A program made the translations under genes and the position numbers. From NCBI GenBank assembly GCA_009694955.1, contig SIBZ01000006.1, positions 1 to 35,191 of the forward strand: DNA of 35,191 nt, in the 5' to 3' direction. Positions within the stretch are counted from its first letter, which is position 1. Each line of letters opens with the position of its first letter. This stretch comes from Candidatus Tayloriibacteriota bacterium. GTDB taxonomy: Bacteria > Patescibacteriota > Minisyncoccia > Phycocordibacterales > UBA10002. The notes beneath the pieces are model-generated. The model worked only from the letters and a program-made list of their open reading frames with translations. It had not been told where the DNA came from and did not search any database. This document shows, one piece after another, positions 23,161 through 34,639 of this stretch.

Positions 23161-24945
23161 CTACTTCTTGAACCACCCTTTCATCTTCTGAATGATGCCT
23201 GGTTTTTTCTTTGGCTCGATAGGTTTGGTCACAACAGGAGCGGGTTTTGCAATTGTTGAGGTGGCGATTGTCTGCTTCGTCTGTGTTTGTACGGCAGGAG
23301 TCCTTGTCTTTGGCTTCGTGACTATCGGGATATCCTTTTTTGACGTATCGAGTATTCGTTGAATGTCCGAGGTTGGCTTTTGGGGCAAGGATGGTTTGGG
23401 CGTTGAAACAGCCGTTGTTGTCGCCGGCACCACCGCGGGTTTTGATATGTCGGTTAGAGTGGCAGGGGGCAGGTTCACTGGTTTCAGATTCACACCAGTT
23501 TCGGTGAAATACTGTGGAATTTGTTCCTTGATGTAGGAAATAATGACAGCATCCTCTTCTCCCTCTTCCCTCTTTTCTTGTGTAAGTCCCGCTACTTTTT
23601 CAGCGAAGTGAGCATCACCATTAAACGGAAAGAGTACTCCGTCAGGCACATTCGTCCCGACAATTTTGCCGATAGTTCCCACAATAGGGTCAGAGTCGCA
23701 GTTATTGCAAATCTCGTTCCATTCTGCATCTTTGAGTCGCGCATAGAGTTGCCTCATACCATTTCTCCCTTTTTCATGATACAGACGCCGGAGAACAAGT
23801 GCTCCATGAGCGTACGAAGTGTAGGTTGGGTAGTATGCAGTCCCTGAAAGGTCGAAATCAAACGGTTTTGCATATTTGTTTTTCAGTTCAGGAACGGAAA
23901 AAAGATGCCCGCTGTAGCTTCCGGTAAGGTCGTACGACATACGGGCCGTGTGGGTGGTGAGCAGTCGGTCACGCATCTCGAGCTCGACTGCGGTGGCGAT
24001 ACCTTCCGCAAACCACGATGCATCAAAGACCGCCCCTTTGAAAAGGGATTTCCCCATTTCGACAAGATGTGTACTCTCATGAGAAAGGAGGAGTTTAAGG
24101 TCAATATCGGTATGCGTGGCGATAAGCGATCGATTGAGAAGCATCGTGTTGGGAGGAATTGCCAGACCTGAAGCTTCAAACGAAAGGTGTACTGGATCAA
24201 GGTCGGCTATCATCACGTATATATCCGAAGGGAGCGAAGTGTCAAGGAGTTCCTGCACCACGCTATCGAGTTCGCCTAGACCCTTGGCCGCCTCTGCAAC
24301 CCTTCGTACGGACTCTTTGTCTCCGGCAATAGTAAAGCGCCCTTCCTTTTGAAGCACCGTACCATTCGGGAGTGGGTCAGGCATAAAGAGTAGGACTGCC
24401 TGAGGCGCGTACACAGTACTTGTAGGATAGGTTATCTCAACAGGACTTGTTTTCTCTGGAGGAGGCCACGACGAGATAAATTTGAGATTGCTCGGATAGC
24501 TCACGGAAAGCTTCGGACTCCGGAAGAACGCTCCGCTGAAGATGGGAAACTCATAGAGGATGAACGGCGCTCGGAACGGCGGTTTAAAATCGTAGTCCAG
24601 ATAGAGATTGCGGATAAAACGCCCGGATTTATAGCCTGAATTCACATACGCAAAATCCTCGGGCTCATGGGAAAAAGTGATAGGACCATTCTCGTTCGAT
24701 GCCCCCACAAGCGTATAGGAAAACGCTCCGCTGAAGCCGAAATTCTTATACTCGGGCAGAGTGTAGATATCGGTTTCCGCAGTGAACGCGGGAAGCGTCC
24801 ACCGTGCTTTAACGCTCCAATCCGGAGAGATGACAACGTCTACTTTTTGATTCTTGAATGTGTCTTCCGTCGGTTCGGCAGCGATGGTAATCAGTGGCCC
24901 CGCGGTCAATACGCATACAAGCATTGTGGCAAAAAGTCGTTTCAT
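23161..24945 (-). CDS. Secreted gluzincin-like metallopeptidase
   Basis: A 594-residue exported protein. A signal peptide occupies residues 1-22 (MKRLFATMLVCVLTAGPLI then AAEP). A beta-rich domain follows (about 30-200), then a peptidase-like region with HESTH (289-293) and WFAEGIA, giving likely third zinc ligand Glu314. The C-terminal 100 residues are Pro/Thr/Lys-rich and low complexity, ending KMKGWFKK, perhaps a wall- or membrane-binding tail. It overlaps the upstream 213-residue gene by 4 bases (ATGA), so the two are translationally coupled. The substrate is unknown. Confidence 0.78.
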   Translation of the reverse strand: MKRLFATMLVCVLTAGPLITIAAEPTEDTFKNQKVDVVISPDWSVKARWTLPAFTAETDIYTLPEYKNFGFSGAFSYTLVGASNENGPITFSHEPEDFAYVNSGYKSGRFIRNLYLDYDFKPPFRAPFILYEFPIFSGAFFRSPKLSVSYPSNLKFISSWPPPEKTSPVEITYPTSTVYAPQAVLLFMPDPLPNGTVLQKEGRFTIAGDKESVRRVAEAAKGLGELDSVVQELLDTSLPSDIYVMIADLDPVHLSFEASGLAIPPNTMLLNRSLIATHTDIDLKLLLSHESTHLVEMGKSLFKGAVFDASWFAEGIATAVELEMRDRLLTTHTARMSYDLTGSYSGHLFSVPELKNKYAKPFDFDLSGTAYYPTYTSYAHGALVLRRLYHEKGRNGMRQLYARLKDAEWNEICNNCDSDPIVGTIGKIVGTNVPDGVLFPFNGDAHFAEKVAGLTQEKREEGEEDAVIISYIKEQIPQYFTETGVNLKPVNLPPATLTDISKPAVVPATTTAVSTPKPSLPQKPTSDIQRILDTSKKDIPIVTKPKTRTPAVQTQTKQTIATSTIAKPAPVVTKPIEPKKKPGIIQKMKGWFKK

Positions 24946-25583
24946 TGCGGTATGTACCGTTTTTCGCTATCGGTTAACAGTCGCATCTCCGACACCATAT
25001 CTTCCAGAACAGCTTTGCTTTCCTGGCGTGAAGCAATGTATGAAGATGTGATGCGATACACACTGTCGCCGTTGAACACAAATCGGTCCGTCGTGTATTC
25101 ATCGTAGTGGTCGTACGCTCTGCTTTTATATTCAAGAACAAGCGATGGCAAACCAAGGTCCTTCCCTCTTCGCACACTGAGCACCTTAAACGCATTCGCT
25201 GTGCGCGCAAGCCGATCGATATAGAAGTTTACCAAATCCGCATCGGAGAGTTTGGTTCTGAGCCGCGCGGGGATATCAAACACGCCTTCGATAGTGGAGA
25301 TATATACTGAAATGGAAGAACCGATACGGCTTCCTTTCTCGGCACGGGGATAGATAAAGAGGTAGCGTGCCTTGGGACCACGGAGCGTCTCCTTCACCAC
25401 GGGTTCGGTGACGAGCCACTGTTTTGGAATGAGGAGACGGAGACCAGTTTCGAAATTTCTTGACTCCACCGCGTTCTCGAAGAGAGGGTTGCCCAGCGCC
25501 ATAAGAGTCGGCGCAACGGCAAAAAGCGCACCCACCGACAGGCACGCTCCGACGATTCCCCGGCACAGTGAGGATATGCGCAT
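24942..25583 (-). CDS. Exported protein of unknown function
   Basis: A 213-residue protein with an N-terminal hydrophobic segment (IVGACLSVGALFAVAPTLMA) that fits a signal peptide or anchor. The mature part has alternating beta strands (YLFIYPRAEKG, SISVYISTIEG, LPSLVLEYKSRAYDHYDEYTTDRFVF, VYRITSSYIA), similar in style to PsbP/DUF1795-like single-domain proteins; I cannot assign it. It precedes and overlaps the metallopeptidase gene, so it may work with it. The ATG at 25583 is 27 bases from the 5S gene. Confidence 0.75.
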   Translation of the reverse strand: MRISSLCRGIVGACLSVGALFAVAPTLMALGNPLFENAVESRNFETGLRLLIPKQWLVTEPVVKETLRGPKARYLFIYPRAEKGSRIGSSISVYISTIEGVFDIPARLRTKLSDADLVNFYIDRLARTANAFKVLSVRRGKDLGLPSLVLEYKSRAYDHYDEYTTDRFVFNGDSVYRITSSYIASRQESKAVLEDMVSEMRLLTDSEKRYIPQ

Positions 25584-25610
25584 ATGAATAGTATAGATTG
25601 AAGACTTTGT

Positions 25611-25721
25611 TCTGGCGACTAGCTACTCTCCCCCGCTCGCGCGAGGTACCATCGCCTCTACAAGGCTTAACTTCCGAGTTCGGAAAGAGATCGGGTGTGA
25701 CCCTTGCGACAAATCACCAGA
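25611..25721 (-). rRNA. rrf: 5S ribosomal RNA
   Basis: About 111 nt. The terminal stem TCTGGTGA/TCGCCAGA pairs fully, and the inner CCCGATCTC, CCGAACTCGGAAGTTAAG and GATGGTAC blocks are typical of bacterial 5S. It lies after 23S and two tRNAs in the same direction. Confidence 0.95.
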
Positions 25722-25790
25722 ACAAAATGTTCAAACTATTTTCTTGAAGACGGGGTAATGGATCCCGATTACAGCGACGTAATCAGGAGT

Positions 25791-25865
25791 TGGCGGAGAG
25801 AGCAGGAATCGAACCTACGTGGCCGGATCTTTAGCCCGGTGCCTTAACCACTCAGCCATCTCTCC
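25791..25865 (-). tRNA. Atypical tRNA, anticodon loop CTAAAGA (AAA by position)
   Basis: 75 nt with encoded CCA and fully paired arms: acceptor GGAGAGA/TCTCTCC, discriminator G, a class II-like 3-bp D stem, anticodon stem CCGGG/TCCGG, T arm GTAGG TTCGATT CCTGC. The acceptor and D arm resemble bacterial tRNA-Ser, but the variable region is only four bases (CCAC). The loop CTAAAGA puts AAA at positions 34-36 with G37, an anticodon not normally used in bacteria (Phe uses GAA). Its amino acid is therefore uncertain. It lies in the 23S-5S transcript. Confidence 0.8.
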
Positions 25866-25974
25866 ACCGAAAGGAACAAAGGATTGATCGGGAAACGCAA
25901 TCTGAAGCAAGGAGGTCGAATGCGGAAAACGACCCCCCGATTCTACCATTGCGTCCCCCAAAAATGCGGAAATT

Positions 25975-26049
25975 TGGAGCGGGCGAAGGGAATTGAACCC
26001 TCGACCCATGCGTTGGAAGCGCAAGGCTCTACCGCTGAGCTACACCCGC
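25975..26049 (-). tRNA. tRNA-Gly (anticodon TCC)
   Basis: A class I tRNA of 75 nt with encoded CCA: acceptor GCGGGTG/CGCCCGC, anticodon loop CTTCCAA, T arm GAGGG TTCAATT CCCTT. It reads GGA/GGG. It lies between 23S and 5S on the same transcript. Confidence 0.95.
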
Positions 26050-26300
26050 CCAAAAATCCTAAATCCATTATCCAGTCTTCAAGATTGCATCCGCCTAAAT
26101 TTGCAAAGCAAATTTGTGCGGATAAACAGATATCAATGTTCACATGGCTCTCTCGCGAATCGCAAAGCGTGAAGCGCATAACGTCAGAAAATTCTGGCGA
26201 TACACGTTGCGCGTTTTACGATACACGTAAAGATTCCATGGAGCAGGATTAATTTTCGTAGTTTACCCACATCCGCTGTTACCAGCGAACGGGGGCTTAC
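26050..26300 (-). other. Spacer between 23S and tRNA-Gly with processing stem
   Basis: Contains the 3' arm of the pre-23S processing stem (26231-26270), complementary to 30027-30065 for nearly 40 bases with few mismatches. A hairpin with AAATTTGC/GCAAATTT is found near 26097-26115. No coding frame. Confidence 0.7.
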
Positions 26301-29999
<3,699 letters not shown>

Positions 30000-30452
30000 A
30001 TATACCCGCTCCGACTTACAATCAGAGTGGGTAAACCACTTAATTAATCCTGCTCCATAGAATCTATGAAGCAATGTATCTGTTGTATCCTCACCTATCT
30101 CTCAATAGGTTTGGATACGCCCAAATGGACTCTTGAACATCCATTTGAGTTTGTTCTCGCAAACGTTACTCACGTTTGTCCAAACGTCCGACTCCGAAGC
30201 TAAAAGACCCCTGAATCTATGCCTAAAGAAACATAGACCCAAAAGCGCTTCGTGACGGGATGGAGTTTTCAAAGTGTCAGTCGTTCCGAATTTCGACCGT
30301 TCTGTGTCCGCGGGAACGAATGAAATTCACTCATTCCCGTAAAAACAGAAACCCCGCCTTTCAAGCGGGACTCACTAAATACGCAAAATGGCTCTGCGTC
30401 TAGGTTTTCCGCTGTGAAATTAGGGTGATTTTTGACATCGGTTGTAGCGGTA
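30000..30452 (-). other. 23S rRNA 5' leader with terminator-like hairpin
   Basis: A leader of about 450 bases between the promoter and 23S. It carries the 5' arm of the processing stem (30027-30065). CCCGCTT/AGGCGGG at 30353-30369 is followed on the minus strand by GTTTCTGTTTTT, which looks like an intrinsic terminator inside the rRNA leader. A second imperfect hairpin (GGGAA/TTCCC) lies at 30312-30338. No gene is seen. Confidence 0.6.
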
Positions 30453-30480
30453 AGTATAGCCATCGGCGAGTTTTTGTCAA
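30453..30480 (-). promoter_or_regulatory. Promoter of the 23S-tRNA-5S transcript
   Basis: Minus-strand TTGACA (30475-30480) and TATACT (30453-30458), 16-bp spacer, the same spacing as the 16S promoter. Confidence 0.88.
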
Positions 30481-30529
30481 ACACCGTAGTAGATTTTCGC
30501 ATTGCTTCAACGGAATGAATTCTCAATGT

Positions 30530-30737
30530 GTCAAAATAGGGCGAATTATAAGAGTTTTATGTCTATTATTTCTGTGCATGCTACAGAGCAACGATGCGAA
30601 AATTCACTACGGGGTCAAATCTATCCCGTATCTAACTGTGTATTACCTGTGGATAGCGCGTAAACTCCGCTCGCCCTATCCCTGTGCAGGAGCGCGGGGA
30701 GTTCTGGCGGAAGTCTTAAGATAGCCTTGTACATAAG
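30530..30737. other. Intergenic region, nothing assigned
   Basis: About 200 bases between the 23S promoter and the terminator of the next gene. Two words resembling DnaA boxes (30637-30645 and 30648-30656) are present but imperfect and isolated. No gene, RNA or clear promoter was found. Confidence 0.4.
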
Positions 30738-30767
30738 GAAAACCGCTCCAGATAGAGCTGGAGCGGT
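30738..30767 (-). terminator. Terminator of the MscS-like gene
   Basis: ACCGCTCCAG/CTGGAGCGGT, 10 bp with a 6-base loop, then TTTTCC on the minus strand. It lies 32 bases after the stop. Confidence 0.88.
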
Positions 30768-30798
30768 GCTTTTCCTTTTCTACGTATTACGTAACTTC

Positions 30799-31491
30799 TT
30801 ATTTCTGAGGCTTCATCTCGTCGCGCATCTTTTCGATGAACGAAGCTGCCGCCTGCTGGCCACCGAGGCCGAACGAGAGGCCGAATGCGAGCGAAAGCGC
30901 TACCACGATACCCTGGAAGAGTGTCTGAATGAGCGGACCCGCGATGTTAAGCTGGAAGAGCGCCATAAGGACGGCGAAAATCCAGATTGCCCACTTGGTG
31001 ACGGAACCGAGGAAATTGGCGGACTTCACGCCGGCTGCCAATGCCGCGCCAACAACAATGCGTTGCATTGCCGAAGCGATGACCGCGGCCACGAGAAGTA
31101 TAAGGATAGCTACAATCACCTGAGGCAAGTACATCACCACCTCATTGAGGAATGCAGTTACTTGCGTGAGTCCGAAGACATCAAGCGAGGCGACGAGGAA
31201 AACGATAACAACGAACCATTCGACGATATCTCCGAGGAAGCGACCGAAGTCAAGGTTAAAACCGGCTCGTTTCAGCACATCATCCACCTTTACTTGCCTA
31301 AGAAGATTATCTACCTTGAGCGACTTGATAATCTGGGAAACAACAGAGCCGAGAAAACTCCCAATTGCCCACCCGATAACGAAGATAACAAGCGCGATAA
31401 GCAATTTCGGGAGAAACTGAACCGCTCCCGCTCCTATATCATAAAAGGACTCTCGTAGTCCTTGACTGAGACTGGAAAAGAAATCGTACAT
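30799..31491 (-). CDS. MscS-like / conserved TM-helix repeat membrane protein
   Basis: A 230-residue membrane protein with about four or five helices (ALVIFVIGWAIGSFLGSVV, WFVVIVFLVASLDVFGL, VIVAILILLVAAVIASAM and AIWIFAVLMALFQLNI). The C-terminal ALSLAFGLSFGLGGQQAAASFIEKM matches the glycine-rich pore-lining helix and end of the MscS/TM-helix family. The cytoplasmic domain of full MscS is missing. It is probably a small channel or osmotic protein. I chose the ATG at 31491 (MYDFFSSL); an upstream ATG at 31521 would add ten residues. Confidence 0.8.
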   Translation of the reverse strand: MYDFFSSLSQGLRESFYDIGAGAVQFLPKLLIALVIFVIGWAIGSFLGSVVSQIIKSLKVDNLLRQVKVDDVLKRAGFNLDFGRFLGDIVEWFVVIVFLVASLDVFGLTQVTAFLNEVVMYLPQVIVAILILLVAAVIASAMQRIVVGAALAAGVKSANFLGSVTKWAIWIFAVLMALFQLNIAGPLIQTLFQGIVVALSLAFGLSFGLGGQQAAASFIEKMRDEMKPQK

Positions 31492-31639
31492 AACGTATAT
31501 AAGTGCTCCCGTTTCGTACATACGTACGGAACAAAGAGATTACGACTAATTGATAATGAGGAACCAAACAGCAGCGCGCCCTCTGCGAAAAGAGTGCGAA
31601 GCTTCTCCGACCTTATTTGGCTTTAAGTTCCACCGCTAA

Positions 31640-31648
31640 ATTATACCA
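31640..31648 (-). promoter_or_regulatory. Extended -10 promoter upstream of MscS-like gene
   Basis: The minus strand reads TGGTATAAT, an extended -10 (TGn plus perfect TATAAT). No -35 match at the usual distance, which extended -10 promoters do not require. The transcript would start near 31633. Confidence 0.55.
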
Positions 31649-31692
31649 CCTGTACAAAGGAGCGTTGTGGATATCTTTAAAGGAAGTGGCGT

Positions 31693-32340
31693 TTATCGCC
31701 TGCCGGTGTCGAGAGGAGGAAGTCCGAGTCTGTCAAATATGATTTGGTGGGGATAATCAAGCACATCTCGCACGAGTTTGTCGTACAAGCCAAGACGATA
31801 GTTGAATTCACCTGTTTCGAACGCGGTATACCGGAGCTCTTTGCCGATTTCGGACTCAATCGCTTTCATCTTGTTCTCGACGACCCCCTTCTTCAAATGG
31901 TCGCCGACCACCAGAATATCGAGACGGCTCTCGGAATCCTGAATAAACAGTCCCGCGATAATGACGAGCTTCAGCCGGCCGGCGGAAGAGAGTCGTTTTG
32001 TTATCTCTTCGCCCTTCAGCAAGCTGACGTCGAGAAGCAACCGCTGTAATTCCTTTAGGTACGGGAAAGAGGTGTCAAGAATAAAACCGGAAACCTTGCG
32101 CTTGATAAGCTTCGCGGACTCCTTCCCTTTCTTCCGGACCGCCACGCGAGCAACAAACGACTTCTGCTTGACGAACTTCATCTGCCGGAGCGTCGCAAGT
32201 TCTTGCCGTGTGGAGAAGAGTCCCGCCTTGATACGGTCAGCGACAGCCTCGGCCGAAAAAGGAGTATCTGAATTGAACAGGAAAAGACGCATCATCTTCA
32301 CCTTGTTTTCGGAACCGAATAGTTTGCCTAAAATATCCAT
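31693..32340 (-). CDS. Winged-helix protein with nucleotidyltransferase-like domain
   Basis: A 215-residue protein. The N-terminus MDILGKLFGSENKVKMMRLFLFN begins a winged helix-turn-helix (SAEAVADRIKAGLFSTRQELATLRQMKFVKQ, about 28-60). The second half (LKLVIIAGLFIQDSESRLDILVVGDHLKKGVVENKMKAIESEIG) resembles a nucleotidyltransferase-fold core with D-x-D-like SRLDILVVG. Proteins of this architecture are common in CPR genomes, but their role is not known; a regulator that senses or modifies nucleotides is an inference. I chose the ATG at 32340 because family similarity starts there, although the frame stays open to 32481. Confidence 0.75.
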   Translation of the reverse strand: MDILGKLFGSENKVKMMRLFLFNSDTPFSAEAVADRIKAGLFSTRQELATLRQMKFVKQKSFVARVAVRKKGKESAKLIKRKVSGFILDTSFPYLKELQRLLLDVSLLKGEEITKRLSSAGRLKLVIIAGLFIQDSESRLDILVVGDHLKKGVVENKMKAIESEIGKELRYTAFETGEFNYRLGLYDKLVRDVLDYPHQIIFDRLGLPPLDTGRR

Positions 32341-32396
32341 ACGAAAATACGAATTATGCGAATATACGAATGGCTGCGAATAAGGAAAATCTTTCT

Positions 32397-32435
32397 GCCT
32401 CCTCACCTCTTTAGAGGGGAGGATTGAGGTGGGGT
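32397..32435. repeat. Short C/T-rich inverted repeat
   Basis: CCTCACCTCTTTAGAGGGGAGG followed by TTGAGGTGGGG can fold in two ways: CCTC with GAGG nearby, or CACCTC with GAGGTG. Such elements often recur between genes, but no second copy is present in this window. Confidence 0.4.
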
Positions 32436-32504
32436 GTTTGTTTTTCTTAAAAGCTAAAAGCTGTGTTCTGCATTCTAGCACTCGCGAAAAATTGCGCTAG
32501 GGAG

Positions 32505-32536
32505 TTGACAGATTACATATAGCATGATTAGATAAT
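32505..32536 (+). promoter_or_regulatory. Promoter of the 110-residue gene
   Basis: TTGACA (32505-32510) with TTAGAT at a 17-bp spacer, or GATAAT (32531-32536) slightly further. It faces the plus-strand gene at 32576. Confidence 0.6.
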
Positions 32537-32575
32537 TTCTGCGAATGCACTCAACTAAATTCAGACAGGAAGAAT

Positions 32576-32908
32576 ATGGAAGAAAGAATGATAGGTTGTA
32601 AAAGTGAGAAAACCGGAACTGCTCTTTGGAAACTTCCCCCAGACTTAGCCGAACAGATTCTTCAGGATGAGAGCGAAATTCGGGAGTTGATACGAGGATT
32701 TCCGGCAGACGAAGGGGAGATTAGGCTAATTGAATCGGTCGCCTCCGACGGCACCGATGAGACGGTCAGACAGGTCCAATCGGTCATGCAGACTTTCTTT
32801 GGGCTTGTAGCGAAAGCGAGTCGTGAGAAAAAACCTCTTTATCTGATCTCGCAGGGGTTGATAGGTATCGCAGAGGAGTTGTTTGGACCCCCTCCATCCG
32901 CGAGATAA
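32576..32908 (+). CDS. Small soluble protein, unknown
   Basis: A 110-residue, Glu-rich, largely helical protein (LPPDLAEQILQDESEIRELIRGF, then DETVRQVQSVMQTFFGLVAKASREKK and a hydrophobic C-terminal helix LISQGLIGIAEELFG). No family recognised. It has its own promoter, an AGGAAG just before the ATG and a strong terminator, so it is a single-gene unit. It is one of the few plus-strand genes and one of the few with a Shine-Dalgarno-like sequence. Confidence 0.65.
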   Translation: MEERMIGCKSEKTGTALWKLPPDLAEQILQDESEIRELIRGFPADEGEIRLIESVASDGTDETVRQVQSVMQTFFGLVAKASREKKPLYLISQGLIGIAEELFGPPPSAR

Positions 32909-32934
32909 TCGCCGTGCTGATCAAACGCAAACCG

Positions 32935-32968
32935 CCCGCAGGGAGACATCCCTGCGGGTAATTTTTAT
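32935..32968 (+). terminator. Terminator of the 110-residue gene
   Basis: A perfect 10-bp stem CCCGCAGGGA/TCCCTGCGGG with a GACA loop, then TAATTTTTATT. Confidence 0.9.
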
Positions 32969-33020
32969 TCACCACTGCCCCATCTTCACAAGTAAAACCG
33001 GTAGGTTCTACGTGCGAAGA

Positions 33021-33054
33021 TAACAAAACTGCTCCATGTGGAGCAGTTTTGTTA
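33021..33054 (-). terminator. Terminator of rplJ-rplL
   Basis: A perfect 15-bp stem TAACAAAACTGCTCC/GGAGCAGTTTTGTTA with a 4-base loop; the T-run is within the stem end (TTTTGTTA). It can act in either direction and lies 53 bases after the rplL stop. Confidence 0.85.
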
Positions 33055-33106
33055 TGTCCTATACTGGGTCCCCACTTTCGTGGGGATGACTTTGAAGTAA
33101 TTCTTA

Positions 33107-33502
33107 TTACTTCAAAGTCACTTTCCCTCCGGCCGTCTCAATATCTTTCTTGAGTTTTTCGGCATCATCTTTCTTCAAACCTTCCTTGAGCATCTTCGGG
33201 GCGGCATCAACGAGGTCCTTCGCCTCCTTGAGACCCATCGCGAGGGCTTCCTTGACTACCTTGATGACGGCGATCTTTTGCGCGCCAGCATCGGTAAGTT
33301 CGACATTAAACAGGGTTTTCTCTTCCCCTGCTGAAACCGCTCCCGCTGCCGGTCCCGCGACCGCAACTGCGGCTGCCGAGACGCCGAATTTCTTCTCAAG
33401 CGTCTTTACGAGTTCATTGAGGTCCATGACCGACATCTGCTCAACCGCATCAATGATTGATTTGAACTTCGCCGGGATTTCTACTGGTGTTTCGTCTGCC
33501 AT
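33107..33502 (-). CDS. rplL: Ribosomal protein bL12 (L7/L12)
   Basis: The stalk protein that recruits translation factors to the large subunit. The N-terminal dimer domain ([25 protein letters not shown]), an Ala/Gly/Pro-rich hinge ([20 protein letters not shown]) and the C-terminal domain ([58 protein letters not shown]) are all standard. 131 residues. It lies 22 bases after rplJ. Confidence 0.98.
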   Translation of the reverse strand: MADETPVEIPAKFKSIIDAVEQMSVMDLNELVKTLEKKFGVSAAAVAVAGPAAGAVSAGEEKTLFNVELTDAGAQKIAVIKVVKEALAMGLKEAKDLVDAAPKMLKEGLKKDDAEKLKKDIETAGGKVTLK

Positions 33503-33524
33503 AATACTACTGATTAATGAGTAA

Positions 33525-34022
33525 TTATTGCTTTTTCTTCGCTACTTCACTAAGCCCTATCACGAATCGCTGTATCGGAGAATTCACGAGGTTCGCGAAC
33601 TGCGCGTAGAGCGTCTGTCGTGGCGGGATGGTCGCAAGCGCCATCACCTGCTCTTCTTTGATGAATGCACCCTCGAAGATGCCTCCAATGAGTTTTACCG
33701 CCTTTTCAAGCTTCTTTTCGAAACCGAACACTTCGCGTGCCGGAGCGGTAATGTCGTCTCCCGTCTCAAGATAGGCCACGGCGACTTCCCCGCTGAGTTC
33801 CGGGAGTTCCCCCGTCACCTTCCCTCCTTCAAGCGACTTCCGAATGAGGGTCTTCTTGGCAACAAAGTAACCGGTGCCCGCCTCACGAAGCTTTCTGCGG
33901 AGGGCCTGCGCGTTTGCGACCGTGAGCTTGTTAAACTGCACGAATGCAACTGCCGGTGATTTCGCAAAGATATCTTTGAGTTTCTCGACGATTTCTACTT
34001 TCTTTTGTTTGCTTATAGCCAC
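33525..34022 (-). CDS. rplJ: Ribosomal protein uL10
   Basis: Anchors bL12 dimers to the ribosome and regulates its own operon by binding its mRNA leader. The start [41 protein letters not shown] and [11 protein letters not shown] match uL10, followed by the C-terminal helix that binds bL12 ([21 protein letters not shown]). 165 residues. The start codon is GTG at 34022, with no Shine-Dalgarno sequence. Upstream is an L10-type leader with a terminator. Confidence 0.97.
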   Translation of the reverse strand: MAISKQKKVEIVEKLKDIFAKSPAVAFVQFNKLTVANAQALRRKLREAGTGYFVAKKTLIRKSLEGGKVTGELPELSGEVAVAYLETGDDITAPAREVFGFEKKLEKAVKLIGGIFEGAFIKEEQVMALATIPPRQTLYAQFANLVNSPIQRFVIGLSEVAKKKQ

Positions 34023-34065
34023 AATTTTAGCTTTCTAGCTTAAGAGCTGACCAGCTTCTTAGTAA

Positions 34066-34089
34066 ATAAAAACGACCTTTATTCAGGTC
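34066..34089 (-). terminator. Attenuator-like hairpin in the rplJ leader
   Basis: On the minus strand GACCT-GAATAA-AGGTC is followed by GTTTTTATTT, an intrinsic terminator about 44 bases before rplJ. The stem is only 5 bp. Surrounding sequence offers competing pairs: AGCTTCTTAG with CTAAGAAGCT, and TTAGCTTTCTAG with CTAGAAAGCTAA (about 34026-34062 with 34101-34130), which enclose the terminator. Confidence 0.6.
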
Positions 34090-34094
34090 TTGAG

Positions 34095-34200
34095 ATCCCC
34101 CCTAACGAACTAGAAAGCTAAGAAGCTAACAGCTGTTGGGTTGTCTCGGTAGGCCCCTTTCGAGATTAAAGCTTTCGCTACCATACTGTCTTTGACCTTG
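34095..34200 (-). promoter_or_regulatory. L10 leader (ribosomal protein autoregulatory RNA)
   Basis: The 5' part of the rplJ mRNA has AGACAGTATGGTAGC, then a CTCGAAAGG loop, then CCTACCGAGACA, which resembles the L10(L12)4-binding leader RNA found in many bacteria. Binding of L10 there would control the downstream terminator and/or rplJ translation. The assignment rests on pattern and position. Confidence 0.6.
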
Positions 34201-34208
34201 TGCTGAAA

Positions 34209-34236
34209 AGACTATCACATACTTTAAAAATGTCAA
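34209..34236 (-). promoter_or_regulatory. Promoter of rplJ-rplL
   Basis: Minus-strand TTGACA (34231-34236) with TAGTCT (34209-34214) after 16 bp, preceded by TGTGA. The -35 adjoins the T-run of the upstream terminator. Confidence 0.6.
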
Positions 34237-34266
34237 AAGAAAGTGCCTCGCATCCGGCGCGAGGCA
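34237..34266 (-). terminator. Terminator of the 72-residue gene
   Basis: TGCCTCGC/GCGAGGCA stem (34244-34251 with 34259-34266) followed by CTTTCTTTT on the minus strand, 23 bases after the stop. Confidence 0.82.
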
Positions 34267-34289
34267 GTTTGACGTAAGGTAATCGATTT

Positions 34290-34508
34290 TCACGATTTTC
34301 CCGACACATAAATCTTGAGCTGCTTGAACAGACGAGAAAGCCCGAGGCTCTCGGCAAACTCTTCCAGACTTGCTCCGGAAGGGGCGAGAACGGTTATTTC
34401 TGCTCCTCCATCAACGGCGCGTTTGATTTCAGCCCAACTGCGTTTTTCAAACGCGAGGTGTATGGGCAGATAACCTCGTTTGTCTTTTATATCGGCTGCG
34501 GCTTGCAT
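34290..34508 (-). CDS. Small ankyrin-like protein
   Basis: A 72-residue protein with one ankyrin-like unit (KRGYLPIHLAFEKRSWAEIKRAVDGGAEIT) followed by a partial second helix pair (LEEFAESLGLSRLFKQLKIY). A single repeat cannot form a stable ankyrin stack, so it may be a remnant of a longer gene or a different small fold. GAAAGGGAAGGAA lies 6-18 bases before the ATG, and a terminator follows the stop. It is probably expressed. Confidence 0.55.
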   Translation of the reverse strand: MQAAADIKDKRGYLPIHLAFEKRSWAEIKRAVDGGAEITVLAPSGASLEEFAESLGLSRLFKQLKIYVSGKS

Positions 34509-34556
34509 GTGTATTCCTTCCCTTTCTGAAAGTATTGTTCATGCCGTTTTGACACG

Positions 34557-34584
34557 AAAAAAGCCCATCCGCCTGTGAATGAGC
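34557..34584 (-). terminator. Terminator of the 54-residue gene
   Basis: On the minus strand GCTCATTC pairs with GGATGGGC (two G-U pairs), followed by six T. It lies about 55 bases after the small gene at 34640. Confidence 0.75.
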
Positions 34585-34639
34585 CTCTAAAATAGCAGTA
34601 TGACATGGGAATCCCGGCAAGCATCTGGGGATAGTCGAT

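Noticed and set aside
30637-30656. Two DnaA-box-like words suggesting an origin
   Set aside because: Only two imperfect matches, no dnaA/dnaN/rpmH neighbourhood and no clear A/T-rich unwinding element.
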